Assembly: GCA_964486935.1 (NCBI GenBank)
Contig: CAZAPG010000025.1
Coordinates: 1 to 64,000 of the forward strand
DNA: 64,000 nucleotides
Source of the DNA: CAZAPG01 sp964486935
GTDB taxonomy: Bacteria > Chloroflexota > Anaerolineae > 4572-78 > J111
Direction of reading: 5' to 3'
Position numbers and translations under genes: made by a program. Under the pieces are notes generated by a model that saw nothing but the letters and a program-made list of their open reading frames with translations, searched no databases and was not told where the DNA came from. Below are positions 31,922 to 39,936 of this stretch, one piece after another (the stretch's first letter is position 1; every line of letters starts with the position of its first letter).

Positions 31922-32683
31922 ATGACCGGTTGGGCAATACTATTTTGGTTAATTATTACCTTTTTGTTGCTACACCCTCTCAATCGGTGGATTAGCTCCC
32001 ACGTGCAGGGGGTGGCTTTTTTATTGACCCGCAGTTTTACCGCCTCGATGTGGGTGTTTTGGGTACTCTTTTTGCCGGGTACGCTACTGCACGAGTTGAG
32101 CCACTGGATTACCGCCAGGGCGCTGGGCGTGCAAACGGGACGCTTTTCGGTGTGGCCCAAACAGAAAAAGGGGGGGCAACTGCAGATGGGCGCGGTGCAG
32201 GTAGATGTGGCCGACCCGTTTCGCCATGCTTTAATTGGCCTGGCGCCTCTGATTTTTGGCAGCCTGGCTGTGGCGCTAATTGGCTACGGCCGGCTGGAGC
32301 TTGGCCGCGTAGGCGAGGCGCTGCTAACGGGCGATTTGGCCCTGATTGCCGCCGCAATTAATAAAACGCTAACCGTCCCCGATGTTTGGCTATGGCTTTA
32401 TTTGATTTTTGCCACGGCTAACGCCATGCTGCCCAGCGCCTCAGACCGGGAATCCTGGCGCACCGTGCTTATCTACCTGGGGTTGGCCTTTATTCTGGCT
32501 GTCGGTTTTGGGCTGAACCCCACCGTTTCCCCCGGCCTGCAGGAATTTGGACTATCAGTTCTCACGTTTCTGTTATCGGCCTTTACGCTGACTATTGCGG
32601 TTGACCTGTTTTTTATGGCGCTGATTTTTTTTGTTGAAATTATTCTGGGGTGGTTGCTGGGCCAGCGCGTTCAGTACAATTAA
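31922..32683 (+). CDS. Membrane metalloprotease-like protein with HELSH motif
   Basis: The 253-aa protein has about six to seven hydrophobic helices. The second carries GTLLHELSHWITAR (His57, Glu58, His61), the HExxH zinc motif of intramembrane site-2-type (M50-like) proteases, and a later segment NAMLPSASDRESW (Asn167, Asp175) resembles the family's third-ligand region. It therefore probably folds like an M50 protease, although classical PDZ and LDG elements are missing. The substrate is unknown. It starts 30 bp after tpiA and converges with the next gene, overlapping its stop codon by a few bases. Confidence 0.6.
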   Translation: MTGWAILFWLIITFLLLHPLNRWISSHVQGVAFLLTRSFTASMWVFWVLFLPGTLLHELSHWITARALGVQTGRFSVWPKQKKGGQLQMGAVQVDVADPFRHALIGLAPLIFGSLAVALIGYGRLELGRVGEALLTGDLALIAAAINKTLTVPDVWLWLYLIFATANAMLPSASDRESWRTVLIYLGLAFILAVGFGLNPTVSPGLQEFGLSVLTFLLSAFTLTIAVDLFFMALIFFVEIILGWLLGQRVQYN

Positions 32684-33063
32684 TCGCCTTGCACCATTGT
32701 TTGCAGCAGATGGGCCAGCGCCTGGGCCGGGTTGGCGCACAGGCCGGTGTGAACCGGCGAAACCTGAATAACGGTGCTGCGCGGCGTTATCAGCCAGTGA
32801 AAGCGCTCGGCCTGGCTCAGTTGACCAATAGGGCTGTCATCCCCCTGGCAGATGCGCGGAATTAAGTCAAGATGCGCCCGCACCTCGTCGATATCCAGGT
32901 GCGGGGCCAGCGCTTTTAAACGTTCCTCATTTAGCTTGATGCCTGCCCCCAAAAAACGTTGCGTGCGGCAAAACAGAATAACCCCCACGTTAATAAATTC
33001 CTCTCGCTCTACGCGCGGCACCACCCGCACGATGGCATAATCAAACGAGTCTGGCGCGGGCAT
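32680..33063 (-). CDS. DUF3037-family protein
   Basis: The 127-aa product starts MPAPDSFDYAIVRVVPRVER and continues EEFINVGVILFCRTQRFLGA, the typical beginning of DUF3037. The family has no assigned function. The ATG at 33063 is preceded by GAGGAAGC; longer in-frame starts run into the upstream gene. It overlaps the end of the HipA-like kinase gene by 23 bp in another frame, so the two are translated together. The recurrent pairing of DUF3037 with a HipA-like kinase is known to me from other genomes; the function remains open. Confidence 0.75.
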   Translation of the reverse strand: MPAPDSFDYAIVRVVPRVEREEFINVGVILFCRTQRFLGAGIKLNEERLKALAPHLDIDEVRAHLDLIPRICQGDDSPIGQLSQAERFHWLITPRSTVIQVSPVHTGLCANPAQALAHLLQTMVQGD

Positions 33064-33826
33064 TGATAGCTTCCTCAACAAAAACAGATGATGATTCCAG
33101 CCGCTTGAGCAGGTAGGTAACATACGCCTGGCGGTGTTCGGCCTGGGTAGCAAAGGCGGCCTCGCCGTTTAGCCACTCATTGGGGGTCAGGCTGACAATA
33201 TGGCGAATATGTTGGGGCAATAGCCGGGCGCGCATGTTTTTGTTGGCCTGGGGCAGTTGGCTGGCAAATTTAAGCAGGGTGTGGTCTTTAATGAGCGTAA
33301 AAGGTCTCTGGCTGCGCTCCAGGTAATCATTCCAATCGTGATGAAAGTAGAGCGAGGCTCCGTGGTCAATCAGCCACAACTCATCCTGCCAGATGAGCAA
33401 ATTTACATTGCGCGGCGTGCGGTCAACATTGGTAATGTAGGCATCAAACCACACAATGTTCGAGGCCAGTTGCGGGCTGGGCGGCGGTTTTAGCAGCATG
33501 TTGTAGGCAAAGGCGTTGGGCAGGTAGCGCAGCCCCAGGTTAAGCCGCCCGGCGCTGGCCTGCAATAAATCCTGAATTTCCTGGTGTGGTTCAGAGCGGG
33601 CCAGTTTGGGGTCAAGCTTTAAAAAAACAATTTCCGGCACCGACAACCCCAGCACGCGGCCAATTTCTCCGGCTATTAGCTCGGCGATGAGGGCTTTGGG
33701 TCCCTGGCCGGCGCCTACAAATTTCATTACATACATATTGCCGTCATCGGCCTCGATGATGGCCGGCAGCGAGCCGCCCTCTCGGAGCGGGGTAATGTAG
33801 CGCATTGCGGTAAGAGTTTTAATCAT
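33041..33826 (-). CDS. HipA-like kinase-fold protein
   Basis: The 261-aa protein resembles the second HipA-like family. It has the N-terminal lysine segment MYVMKFVGAGQGPKAL, a catalytic-loop-like WFDAYITNVDRTPRNVNLL (Asp/Asn) and the metal-binding IDHGASLYFHHDW. HipA kinases phosphorylate proteins such as GltX, but this branch lacks a HipB-like repressor and is paired with DUF3037 instead. The ATG at 33826 follows AAGGTTGGATA; the upstream in-frame ATG lies in the palindromic repeat at 33856-33902. The molecular target is unknown. Confidence 0.7.
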   Translation of the reverse strand: MIKTLTAMRYITPLREGGSLPAIIEADDGNMYVMKFVGAGQGPKALIAELIAGEIGRVLGLSVPEIVFLKLDPKLARSEPHQEIQDLLQASAGRLNLGLRYLPNAFAYNMLLKPPPSPQLASNIVWFDAYITNVDRTPRNVNLLIWQDELWLIDHGASLYFHHDWNDYLERSQRPFTLIKDHTLLKFASQLPQANKNMRARLLPQHIRHIVSLTPNEWLNGEAAFATQAEHRQAYVTYLLKRLESSSVFVEEAINARARLV

Positions 33827-33855
33827 TATCCAACCTTGCAAACCTGTTTTTTTAC

Positions 33856-33902
33856 AGCTACTCCAGACCTCAAAGGTTTTTGAAACCTTTGAGGTTTTCA
33901 TT
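33856..33902 (-). repeat. 47-bp palindromic repeat, copy 2
   Basis: Read on the minus strand this matches copy 1, with the same loop orientation (GGTTTCAAAAACC) and the same flanks (ATGAAAACC at one end, GGAGTAGCT at the other). It lies 30 bp upstream of the HipA-like gene start, in the same orientation as that gene. Confidence 0.8.
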
Positions 33903-33965
33903 GCCCCTGCTTTTTGAGAAAATACCAGGTAGACATGGTAAACGCGAAGTGAATAAACGTCAACC

Positions 33966-33990
33966 AGCCCGCCGATTGTGGCGGGTTTTT
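33966..33990 (+). terminator. Orphan plus-strand intrinsic terminator
   Basis: AGCCCGCC pairs with GGCGGGTT (loop GATTGT) and is followed by TTTTTATT on the plus strand. Both neighbouring genes are on the minus strand, and on that strand no T-run follows the stem. It may end an unrecognised plus-strand transcript, or help as a weak stem after the debranching-enzyme gene. Confidence 0.55.
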
Positions 33991-34024
33991 ATTGTGGCTG
34001 ACAACTTGTCCGGGTGGCTACTCA

Positions 34025-36103
34025 TCAGTTGGCCGGGGCTGCCTTTGTATTTTCAGCAATGGCCGCTTGTTTTTTGGCGGCGCTGGCTACTCTTTGCCAG
34101 GTATAGATAAGCTCGGCCACGCTCCAGGCCTGGGCAAAGCACCCTCTGGGGGTAAAGGGCGGATCGCCATCAAAAATTTCGCTAACGCTGCCAACGCAAT
34201 GGCTGGCTAAATGCTCTATAAGAGGCTGCAAGTAAGAGTGGGCAACGGCCGGGTTTTGATACACTCGCAAGTAGGCCCGCACAAATGGCCCCATCAGCCA
34301 GGGCCAGACCGTGCCCTGATGATAGGCTGCATCACGTTGGTACGGGTTGCCGCCGTATCGACCGCTGTAAGATGGCTCGTTGGGGGCCAGACTGCGCAGG
34401 CCGTAAGGGGTCAGCAGGTGTTGGGCGCAAACATCAACCACGGCTTTGGCCTGCTCATTGGTTAGCAGTTTGAAAGGAAGGGAAACGGCAAAAATTTGAT
34501 TTGGGCGCAGCCGGCGGTCGTATCGTTTACCTTCGTAATCGGGGTCGCCGCCGGGGCCGTCAATAACATCACACAGGTAGCTGCCGGGTGAATACCAAAA
34601 GCGCCGGCGAAAGTTTTCGGCCACAACATCGGCCTGTTTTTTGTACTGGTTGATGACTACGTGGTTTTTTTGAAGTTGTTTGGCCAGCATGGCCATCACC
34701 CGCAGGGCGTTGTGCCACAGGGCGTTTACTTCTACCGGTTTGCCAATGCGGGGGGTAACTACCCAATCACCTACCTTGGCGTCCATCCAGGTTAGTTGTA
34801 TTCCGGGTTCGCCGGCGTATAGCAGGCCATCTTTAGGGTCAACTTTAATGTTGTAGCGCGTTCCCTGCCGGTAATGGTCAATGATTTCAACCAGAGTGGG
34901 GAATATCTCATCGGCAAATGATTTGTCTTTAGTATAACGCAGGTAGTGATAAACGGCATAAAAATACCATAGGGCGGCATCTACCGAGTTGTATTCCGGC
35001 GCGTCGCCGGTATCGGGAAAGCGGTTGGGCAGTACTCCCGCACTCATCAGGCCGGTGTACGTTTTTAAAATATTTTTGGCAATGTGAGGACGCCCCGTAC
35101 TCAGGGTCAGGCCGGGGAGGGCAATCATGGTATCGCGGCCCCAATCGCTAAACCAGGGGTATCCGGCGATAATAGTGTAGCTGTTGGGGTTATCTGGCCG
35201 CTCGCGGCGCACAATAAACTGGTCGGCGGCTAAAATGAGGTGTCGGGTGCAGGTTGACTCATTGCGGGGGCAGCCAGGCCAGGTAAGCCTGTTTGCTTTG
35301 ACTCGCCGCAGGAGTTGCTGTTCGTAATTTTGCCTTTCGGCGTAGGCCGTTTGGCCGTTGAGGGTGGGGCCGGAGTGGGTGCTGGCAACAATGGTTAATG
35401 ACTGGCCAGGGGAGAGGGTCGACTCAAGCAGGCCGGCCAGCAGGTGGTCCTCAACTGCATCCAGGCCGCGATAGGCTTCTACATTCAGGTAAAATCCTCG
35501 ATACCAATCGTGCTGGGGGGTAATTGAAGCTGGCTGGCTGAACAGGTAGAAAGGGGTTGCGCTGTCGAAGGCGTTTATTTGCAGCCCGTTGGTAACGGGG
35601 GCAATTTGCATGCGCCAGTTATCGGCGTGGGTGGTGGCGTGATAATCGCGATAGTTAATGAGGGCTTTTATGGTTAGGGTCAGGGGGGCGATGCCGCGTT
35701 TATGGGTGTAACAAATATAGGTTGTGTTGGCTTCGGGTTGCATCCAGATGCGTTTTTCTAGCAGGGCGTCGGCGCAGGCAAAGGTCCACACCGGGGTGGC
35801 GCCTTCCAGGTGAAAGCGCTCCAGGTGATAAAAACCGGTTGGCTCAATAGTTTTATCGGCCCAACGATTAACAAATAAGGGGTAAATCTGGTTACAATAG
35901 GTTGCGGTTGTATCTAGTTTGGTAAGCAACAGGGTGCGCCCCAGGGGGGGCGTCAGCGCGGCAATGAGCAGACCGTGGTAACGCCGGGTAAGCACTCCGG
36001 CAACAGTGCCGCTGGCAAAGCCGCCAATACCGTTGGTTACCAGCCATTCCCGTTTTTCGGCGGAGGGCAGGTAATTGCAGATATCGCGTCCAAAATTAAA
36101 CAT
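34025..36103 (-). CDS. Amylo-alpha-1,6-glucosidase / glycogen debranching enzyme-type
   Basis: The 692-aa protein has the N-terminal GDE domain (EWLVTNGIGGFASGTVAGVL, RRYHGLLIAAL) and a C-terminal (alpha/alpha)6 barrel with YPWFSDWGRDTMIALPGL, TGDAPEYNSVDAALWYFYA and YHQGTVWPWLMGPF, which match the archaeal/bacterial glycogen-debranching glucosidases (GH133-like). It should hydrolyse alpha-1,6 branches in glycogen. It is monocistronic on the minus strand. The final residues are rich in Ala, Lys and Asn. Confidence 0.92.
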   Translation of the reverse strand: MFNFGRDICNYLPSAEKREWLVTNGIGGFASGTVAGVLTRRYHGLLIAALTPPLGRTLLLTKLDTTATYCNQIYPLFVNRWADKTIEPTGFYHLERFHLEGATPVWTFACADALLEKRIWMQPEANTTYICYTHKRGIAPLTLTIKALINYRDYHATTHADNWRMQIAPVTNGLQINAFDSATPFYLFSQPASITPQHDWYRGFYLNVEAYRGLDAVEDHLLAGLLESTLSPGQSLTIVASTHSGPTLNGQTAYAERQNYEQQLLRRVKANRLTWPGCPRNESTCTRHLILAADQFIVRRERPDNPNSYTIIAGYPWFSDWGRDTMIALPGLTLSTGRPHIAKNILKTYTGLMSAGVLPNRFPDTGDAPEYNSVDAALWYFYAVYHYLRYTKDKSFADEIFPTLVEIIDHYRQGTRYNIKVDPKDGLLYAGEPGIQLTWMDAKVGDWVVTPRIGKPVEVNALWHNALRVMAMLAKQLQKNHVVINQYKKQADVVAENFRRRFWYSPGSYLCDVIDGPGGDPDYEGKRYDRRLRPNQIFAVSLPFKLLTNEQAKAVVDVCAQHLLTPYGLRSLAPNEPSYSGRYGGNPYQRDAAYHQGTVWPWLMGPFVRAYLRVYQNPAVAHSYLQPLIEHLASHCVGSVSEIFDGDPPFTPRGCFAQAWSVAELIYTWQRVASAAKKQAAIAENTKAAPAN

Positions 36104-36243
36104 GTCTGGTTGGCTTTTTGGGCAAGTTTATATTGGGCAGCAAGGGGGTAATTTACCCTGTAGATATGCCTGTACTTATAACCGCTTTACCGGAGAAACT
36201 ATTATCAAGTATACTATAACCTGGGGCCAAAAACAATGAAATT

Positions 36244-36495
36244 TTATAATTTGCGGGCGTCTGCTTTATCTTTTATCTGGTTAACCGAGAGTAGCGGCAC
36301 GCCTAAATTTTGCAGCCGGTTCAAAATACCATACAGGGCGGCCTGGTCTGGAATTAGCCCACAAAGCACGGTTTCGCCGTTGGGCCGATGGGTTACAGTT
36401 AATTCATCTAAATCACTCACCCGGCTGCGTTCAAGGTGTCCTAAAAAGCAAATTTCATACCATTTTCCCGGTTTAGTTTGAGATGATGCCGACAT
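36244..36495 (-). CDS. Conserved hypothetical protein, 83 aa
   Basis: A short soluble protein with the segment GKWYEICFLGHLERSRVSDL followed by ELTVTHRPNGETVLCG, IPDQAALYGILNRLQNLGVP and LLSVNQI. Similar small proteins recur in Chloroflexota from memory, without assigned function. The ATG at 36495 is supported by GGAGGT five bases upstream; the ATG at 36507 is upstream of that site. It stands alone between two minus-strand genes. Confidence 0.75.
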   Translation of the reverse strand: MSASSQTKPGKWYEICFLGHLERSRVSDLDELTVTHRPNGETVLCGLIPDQAALYGILNRLQNLGVPLLSVNQIKDKADARKL

Positions 36496-36623
36496 ATCAA
36501 CCTCCATTAATCTCTGGCGGGGTGTTGTTTGTTATCTAGATTTTAACTAATGATAGGGTGGCTTGTCATTCACCAAAAGGTGGATTGACCAGAGATTCAG
36601 GGTTGATTTTTGTTGCCAGATAA

Positions 36624-36656
36624 CAAAAAAAAGCGAGGCCAACAAAAAGCCTCGCT
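36624..36656 (-). terminator. Intrinsic terminator of the AP2-domain gene
   Basis: On the minus strand AGCGAGGC, a 9-nt loop and GCCTCGCT are followed by a run of nine T. It lies just downstream of the gene ending at 36689. Confidence 0.9.
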
Positions 36657-36688
36657 ACTTGTGGTTATTATATGGAAGGCAGTTGAAT

Positions 36689-37162
36689 TTAACCGCTGCT
36701 TTTTTCCTCTCCGTTTTCGTAGGCGTACATTTCTCTTTCTTTTCGCTTTCTAATTTCGCAGGCCCGCTTAAAGGCTTCCTCTTCCCCGTATTTGGCAATA
36801 GAAACCGAGGTTCGCTTCATTTTGCCCGGTTCGGGACTCCAGGTAACTTCGTACACGTCGTAATGATTTTTGCCTTTTTTGCCGGGGGCCTTGCGCCGAC
36901 GCCGCACGCCAACTACCCCGGTTTGGTTTCTGGGGCTGACTCTAACTACGGGCCTGTCGGTGCGAGGTTTGCCAATGCGTTTTTCCAGTTCATCGCGGTA
37001 TTGAACCGCTTCCTCTAGCGCCTGTTCTGAACTGCCGTAGCGAGAGTCGCTAAAAAATTTAGAGTGCATCACTCCCTTGTAGTAAACGCGCACGTACCAG
37101 CCGTGGGTTTTTGAGGTGGTGGCATCAATTCTACTAATGCTTTTGTACCCACTATCTGCCAT
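36689..37162 (-). CDS. Tandem AP2-like DNA-binding protein
   Basis: The 157-aa basic protein contains two AP2/ERF-like modules. The first is around SISRIDATTSKTHGWYVRVY to EQALEEAVQYRDELEKRIG, and the second around NQTGVVGVRRRRKAPGKKG, YDVYEVTWSPEPGK and EEEAFKRACEIRKRKER. AP2 domains bind DNA through a three-stranded sheet; in bacteria they are mostly attached to HNH homing endonucleases or integrases, but no nuclease domain is present here. The ATG at 37162 follows AAAGGATAGGATT. A strong terminator follows, so it is an independent unit. Target DNA is unknown. Confidence 0.7.
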   Translation of the reverse strand: MADSGYKSISRIDATTSKTHGWYVRVYYKGVMHSKFFSDSRYGSSEQALEEAVQYRDELEKRIGKPRTDRPVVRVSPRNQTGVVGVRRRRKAPGKKGKNHYDVYEVTWSPEPGKMKRTSVSIAKYGEEEAFKRACEIRKRKEREMYAYENGEEKSSG

Positions 37163-37246
37163 AATCCTATCCTTTCTGTCTGTAACCACATTGCTTTATT
37201 AATTTGTTAGGAAATCAGGCCACTTCAACGCTAAAATAGAGAAAAC

Positions 37247-37825
37247 TTATCTCTTGTTGCGGTAACGCGCCAACCTGGCCTGGTCAACAATATTAGCAAT
37301 CTGTTCCAGATGGTCGTAATCATGTTTAAGCCCCAGCACAAAGCGGCCAACGGCGTTAATTTGGCCGGCGGATGATTTGTAGGTGTTATCTAAATGAGGT
37401 TGCTGGGGCCACATATCCAAACTGGCCAGCCGCATGCGGCGGCTCTCATTTAAACGCCGGCGGCACTGCTCGATGGTGGTGATATTGCGCCACGGTACTT
37501 CGTACCGGGAGCGTCCATGAAATTCTACCCCTCGCGCCAACTCGGCGGCCAGCGCGGCTGACTCTTCGGCCGAGGCAGTTGTGTGTACTACGACGTGGCC
37601 CAAGGTCCACGCTAAATTAATCTCATCGGGATTTTCAGCAAAGGAGTCATAGGCAGCCGGGTCGTCGGATTCAAAGGTTACATCCGCGTCGGTGCAGTTT
37701 GAAATGAGGTTTTGCATCGTTTCTATCATTTCATTGGTCAGGTGGCGCAGGTCATCAGGCGTTAAATCGGCAACCAGTTCGTTTAGCGTGATTGTTTTAT
37801 CTTTGAGAGCTTTAAAGTTGAGCAT
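37247..37825 (-). CDS. DinB-superfamily protein
   Basis: The 192-aa protein has a four-helix DinB/YfiT-like layout, with histidines in WTLGHVVVHTTASAEE and in the C-terminal LGLKHDYDHLEQI, which resemble the three-His metal site of this superfamily. Members include thiol-dependent transferases and stress proteins; the specific reaction cannot be told. It starts at ATG 37825 without an obvious Shine-Dalgarno sequence and is divergent from the fadR-like regulator. Confidence 0.75.
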   Translation of the reverse strand: MLNFKALKDKTITLNELVADLTPDDLRHLTNEMIETMQNLISNCTDADVTFESDDPAAYDSFAENPDEINLAWTLGHVVVHTTASAEESAALAAELARGVEFHGRSRYEVPWRNITTIEQCRRRLNESRRMRLASLDMWPQQPHLDNTYKSSAGQINAVGRFVLGLKHDYDHLEQIANIVDQARLARYRNKR

Positions 37826-37994
37826 GATTTAGAACTATTATTGTCTATGAAGTAATTTTATGTCGTTAGGCCGAAGTGTCAAATATGCAACAATTATATG
37901 CTAACGTAACCAGATTGAGCCAGGATTAATACTCAACCGGCGTATCAAATACGGTCTTGGGCCTGGCTTGATAGCGCGTTGCGGCGAGGTTTTA

Positions 37995-38023
37995 TTGACA
38001 ACCCCCGCTGCCGGTACTATAAT
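37995..38023 (+). promoter_or_regulatory. Consensus promoter of the FadR-type regulator operon
   Basis: TTGACA (37995-38000), a 17-bp spacer and TATAAT (38018-38023) match the sigma-70 consensus at all 12 positions. The start point would be near 38030. Confidence 0.9.
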
Positions 38024-38031
38024 AGGCATAA

Positions 38032-38042
38032 TGGTCATACCA
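38032..38042 (+). promoter_or_regulatory. FadR/PdhR-type operator
   Basis: TGGTCATACCA is a perfect TGGTnnnACCA palindrome, the core recognised by FadR, PdhR and LldR regulators, and the wider AATGGTCATACCAAT stays symmetric apart from one position. It sits immediately at the predicted start point, so bound regulator should block transcription. Autoregulation is inferred. Confidence 0.75.
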
Positions 38043-38071
38043 ATATGCCTGTATTATTAATCGGCTAGGCG

Positions 38072-38779
38072 ATGAACTCAAAATTTGGCACCGTTGTTAA
38101 AGACTCAATCTCCGAGCAAATTGCAACCAGACTCTTATCTCTGCTCAAAGAAAAGCACCTCAAACCCGGCGACAAATTGCCCCCCGAACGAGAACTGGCG
38201 GCAATGATGCAAGTCAGCCGCTCATCCCTGCGAGAAGCCTTGCGCGCGCTCTCTATGATGAACGTGCTGGAAATCAGGCAAGGTTCCGGCACCTATGTCA
38301 GCTCTCTTGACCCCGAATTATTGGCCGAACGGCTTTCTCTTATTTTTTCCGTTAAAGACTCCGCCGTAACCGAACTGTTTGAGGCCCGCAAAATATTAGA
38401 AGCCGGTATTGCCGGCATGGCCGCCCAGCGCGTTACCGCTGAAGATATTGAAGCGTTAAAATTGTGTCTGGCTGCCTCAAAAGAGGCCGTTGATAACCCC
38501 GATGCCTTTCTCAAGGCCGACCTGGCCCTGCACAAAAAAATCACCGATATTGCCAGAAATTCTGTTTTAAGCAGCATGTATGACTCGATTAGCCAGCTTA
38601 ATCTGGCCAGCCGCAGCCGCACTAACGAGATACCCGGCTTGCGCGAGCAGTCACACAAAGACCATCAGCAGATTGTAACCGCGCTCGAAACTCGTGATGC
38701 CCAGGCCGCGCAGCAGGCGATGCTTCAGCATCTGAATAATGTTGAACAGAAATTTAAAACGCTCATTGATGCCAACTAA
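38072..38779 (+). CDS. GntR-family (FadR/FCD subfamily) transcriptional regulator
   Basis: The 235-aa protein has a winged helix (ATRLLSLLKEKHLKPGDKLP, MMQVSRSSLREALRALSMMN, IRQGSGTYVSSLDP) and an all-helical FCD effector domain (LFEARKILEAGIAGMAA, LALHKKITDIARNSVL, LREQSHKDHQQIVTALE) with the Asp/His residues that bind a metal and an organic acid ligand. It lies first in the operon with CoxG, a cyclase and the molybdenum hydroxylase. It should respond to a substrate of that pathway, and probably represses its own promoter through the operator at 38032. Confidence 0.92.
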   Translation: MNSKFGTVVKDSISEQIATRLLSLLKEKHLKPGDKLPPERELAAMMQVSRSSLREALRALSMMNVLEIRQGSGTYVSSLDPELLAERLSLIFSVKDSAVTELFEARKILEAGIAGMAAQRVTAEDIEALKLCLAASKEAVDNPDAFLKADLALHKKITDIARNSVLSSMYDSISQLNLASRSRTNEIPGLREQSHKDHQQIVTALETRDAQAAQQAMLQHLNNVEQKFKTLIDAN

Positions 38780-38797
38780 AAACCGGGCGTGTAAATA

Positions 38798-39250
38798 ATG
38801 AAAATTACCGGCAGCTACACGTTTGATGCCCCACAGGCGCAGGTGTGGACGCACATTCACAATCCGGTCTCGTTGCTCAACGTTATCCCCGGCTGCCAGC
38901 ATATCGAGCAAATTACTGCCACCGAGTATCGCGGGCAAATTCAAATGAAGCTGCCGGCCATTGTGGGCGCGTATCAAACCTATGTCAAACTGGTTGAGTT
39001 TGACGAACCAAACTTCTGCCGGTTTGAAGGCCAGGTTAACGGGTCGCCCGGCGCTATTAGCGGCTCGGCCTCGTTCAGGCTAAACCAGGTAGGCAACCGA
39101 ACCATCATCGAGTACGAAGGCCAGGGGTTAATAACCGGCCCGCTGGCCCGGCTCAATGAGCGATTTACCGCAGGTCTGGCCAAAACGCTAATCGGCCAGG
39201 GCCTGGCCCGGCTCAATGAACAGTTGCAAACCGAACCGGTTGATTCTTGA
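38798..39250 (+). CDS. CoxG-like SRPBCC-family protein
   Basis: The 150-aa protein has the SRPBCC/CoxG pattern: GSYTFDAPQAQVWTHIHNP, LLNVIPGCQHIEQI, a central beta sheet and a long C-terminal helix (LARLNERFTAGLAKTLIGQG). CoxG proteins are associated with CO dehydrogenase and related molybdenum hydroxylases, where they act in membrane anchoring or maturation. The membrane-anchoring tail of classical CoxG is missing. It lies 18 bp after the regulator gene and 14 bp before the cyclase gene. Confidence 0.85.
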   Translation: MKITGSYTFDAPQAQVWTHIHNPVSLLNVIPGCQHIEQITATEYRGQIQMKLPAIVGAYQTYVKLVEFDEPNFCRFEGQVNGSPGAISGSASFRLNQVGNRTIIEYEGQGLITGPLARLNERFTAGLAKTLIGQGLARLNEQLQTEPVDS

Positions 39251-39264
39251 TTTTTGGAGGGAAA

Positions 39265-39936
39265 ATGACCCGCATTGTTGATTTATCCGTACCCATTGGC
39301 CAGGACACCCTCAGCCCCCCTTCGGTCAATTTGCAGTTCAAAATGACCAGCTACCATCGCGGCCCCGGTTTCTGGCAGGCCAGCAAGGTAGAGATGCTGC
39401 TGCACACCGGCTCGCATGTGGATTTTACCCTGCACGTGCAGGAAAACGGCGAAACCGCCGCCGATGTCTCGCTGGAGCGGGTGTTTGGCCCGGCCCTAGT
39501 GGTCGATTTGAGTTTTGCCAAGGCCAACCACGAAATTTCCGTGGCCGACCTGGAGCAGCACGCCCCGGAAATAAAGCCGGGCGATATTGTGCTGGTTCGC
39601 ACCGATTGGACCGAGAAGCACTGGGGCAACTTCCCCACCTACTACATGGAATCTCCCTACTGCTCGCCCCAGGCCGCGCAGTGGCTAATTGACAGAGGCG
39701 CCAAGGCTGTTGGTTTTGACTGCTTTAGCGAGTACTGCGCCCGCCTGCCCGATTTCACCTCGGAAGAGTTCATCATCCACAAAATTATCCTGGAAAACGG
39801 CGCTATTTTAATGCAACAACTTACCAACTTCTCCAAACTGCCCACCCACCAACGTTTTCAATTTTTTGGCCCGTTCATCAAAATCAGGGGCGCGGAAGGC
39901 TCACCCGCCCGCTTCTTTGCGCTGTTAGAAGATTAA
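39265..39936 (+). CDS. Cyclase-family metal-dependent hydrolase
   Basis: The 223-aa protein belongs to the family that includes kynurenine formamidase and isatin hydrolase. The metal motif is LLHTGSHVDFTLHV, which keeps both His and the Asp but has Ser for Thr and lacks the usual proline (HxGTHxDxPxH). Other segments are IVDLSVPIGQDT, PGDIVLVRTDW and GFDCFSEYC. It probably opens an amide or lactam ring produced by the pathway. The ATG at 39265 follows GGAGGG. An inverted-repeat block follows. Confidence 0.8.
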   Translation: MTRIVDLSVPIGQDTLSPPSVNLQFKMTSYHRGPGFWQASKVEMLLHTGSHVDFTLHVQENGETAADVSLERVFGPALVVDLSFAKANHEISVADLEQHAPEIKPGDIVLVRTDWTEKHWGNFPTYYMESPYCSPQAAQWLIDRGAKAVGFDCFSEYCARLPDFTSEEFIIHKIILENGAILMQQLTNFSKLPTHQRFQFFGPFIKIRGAEGSPARFFALLED

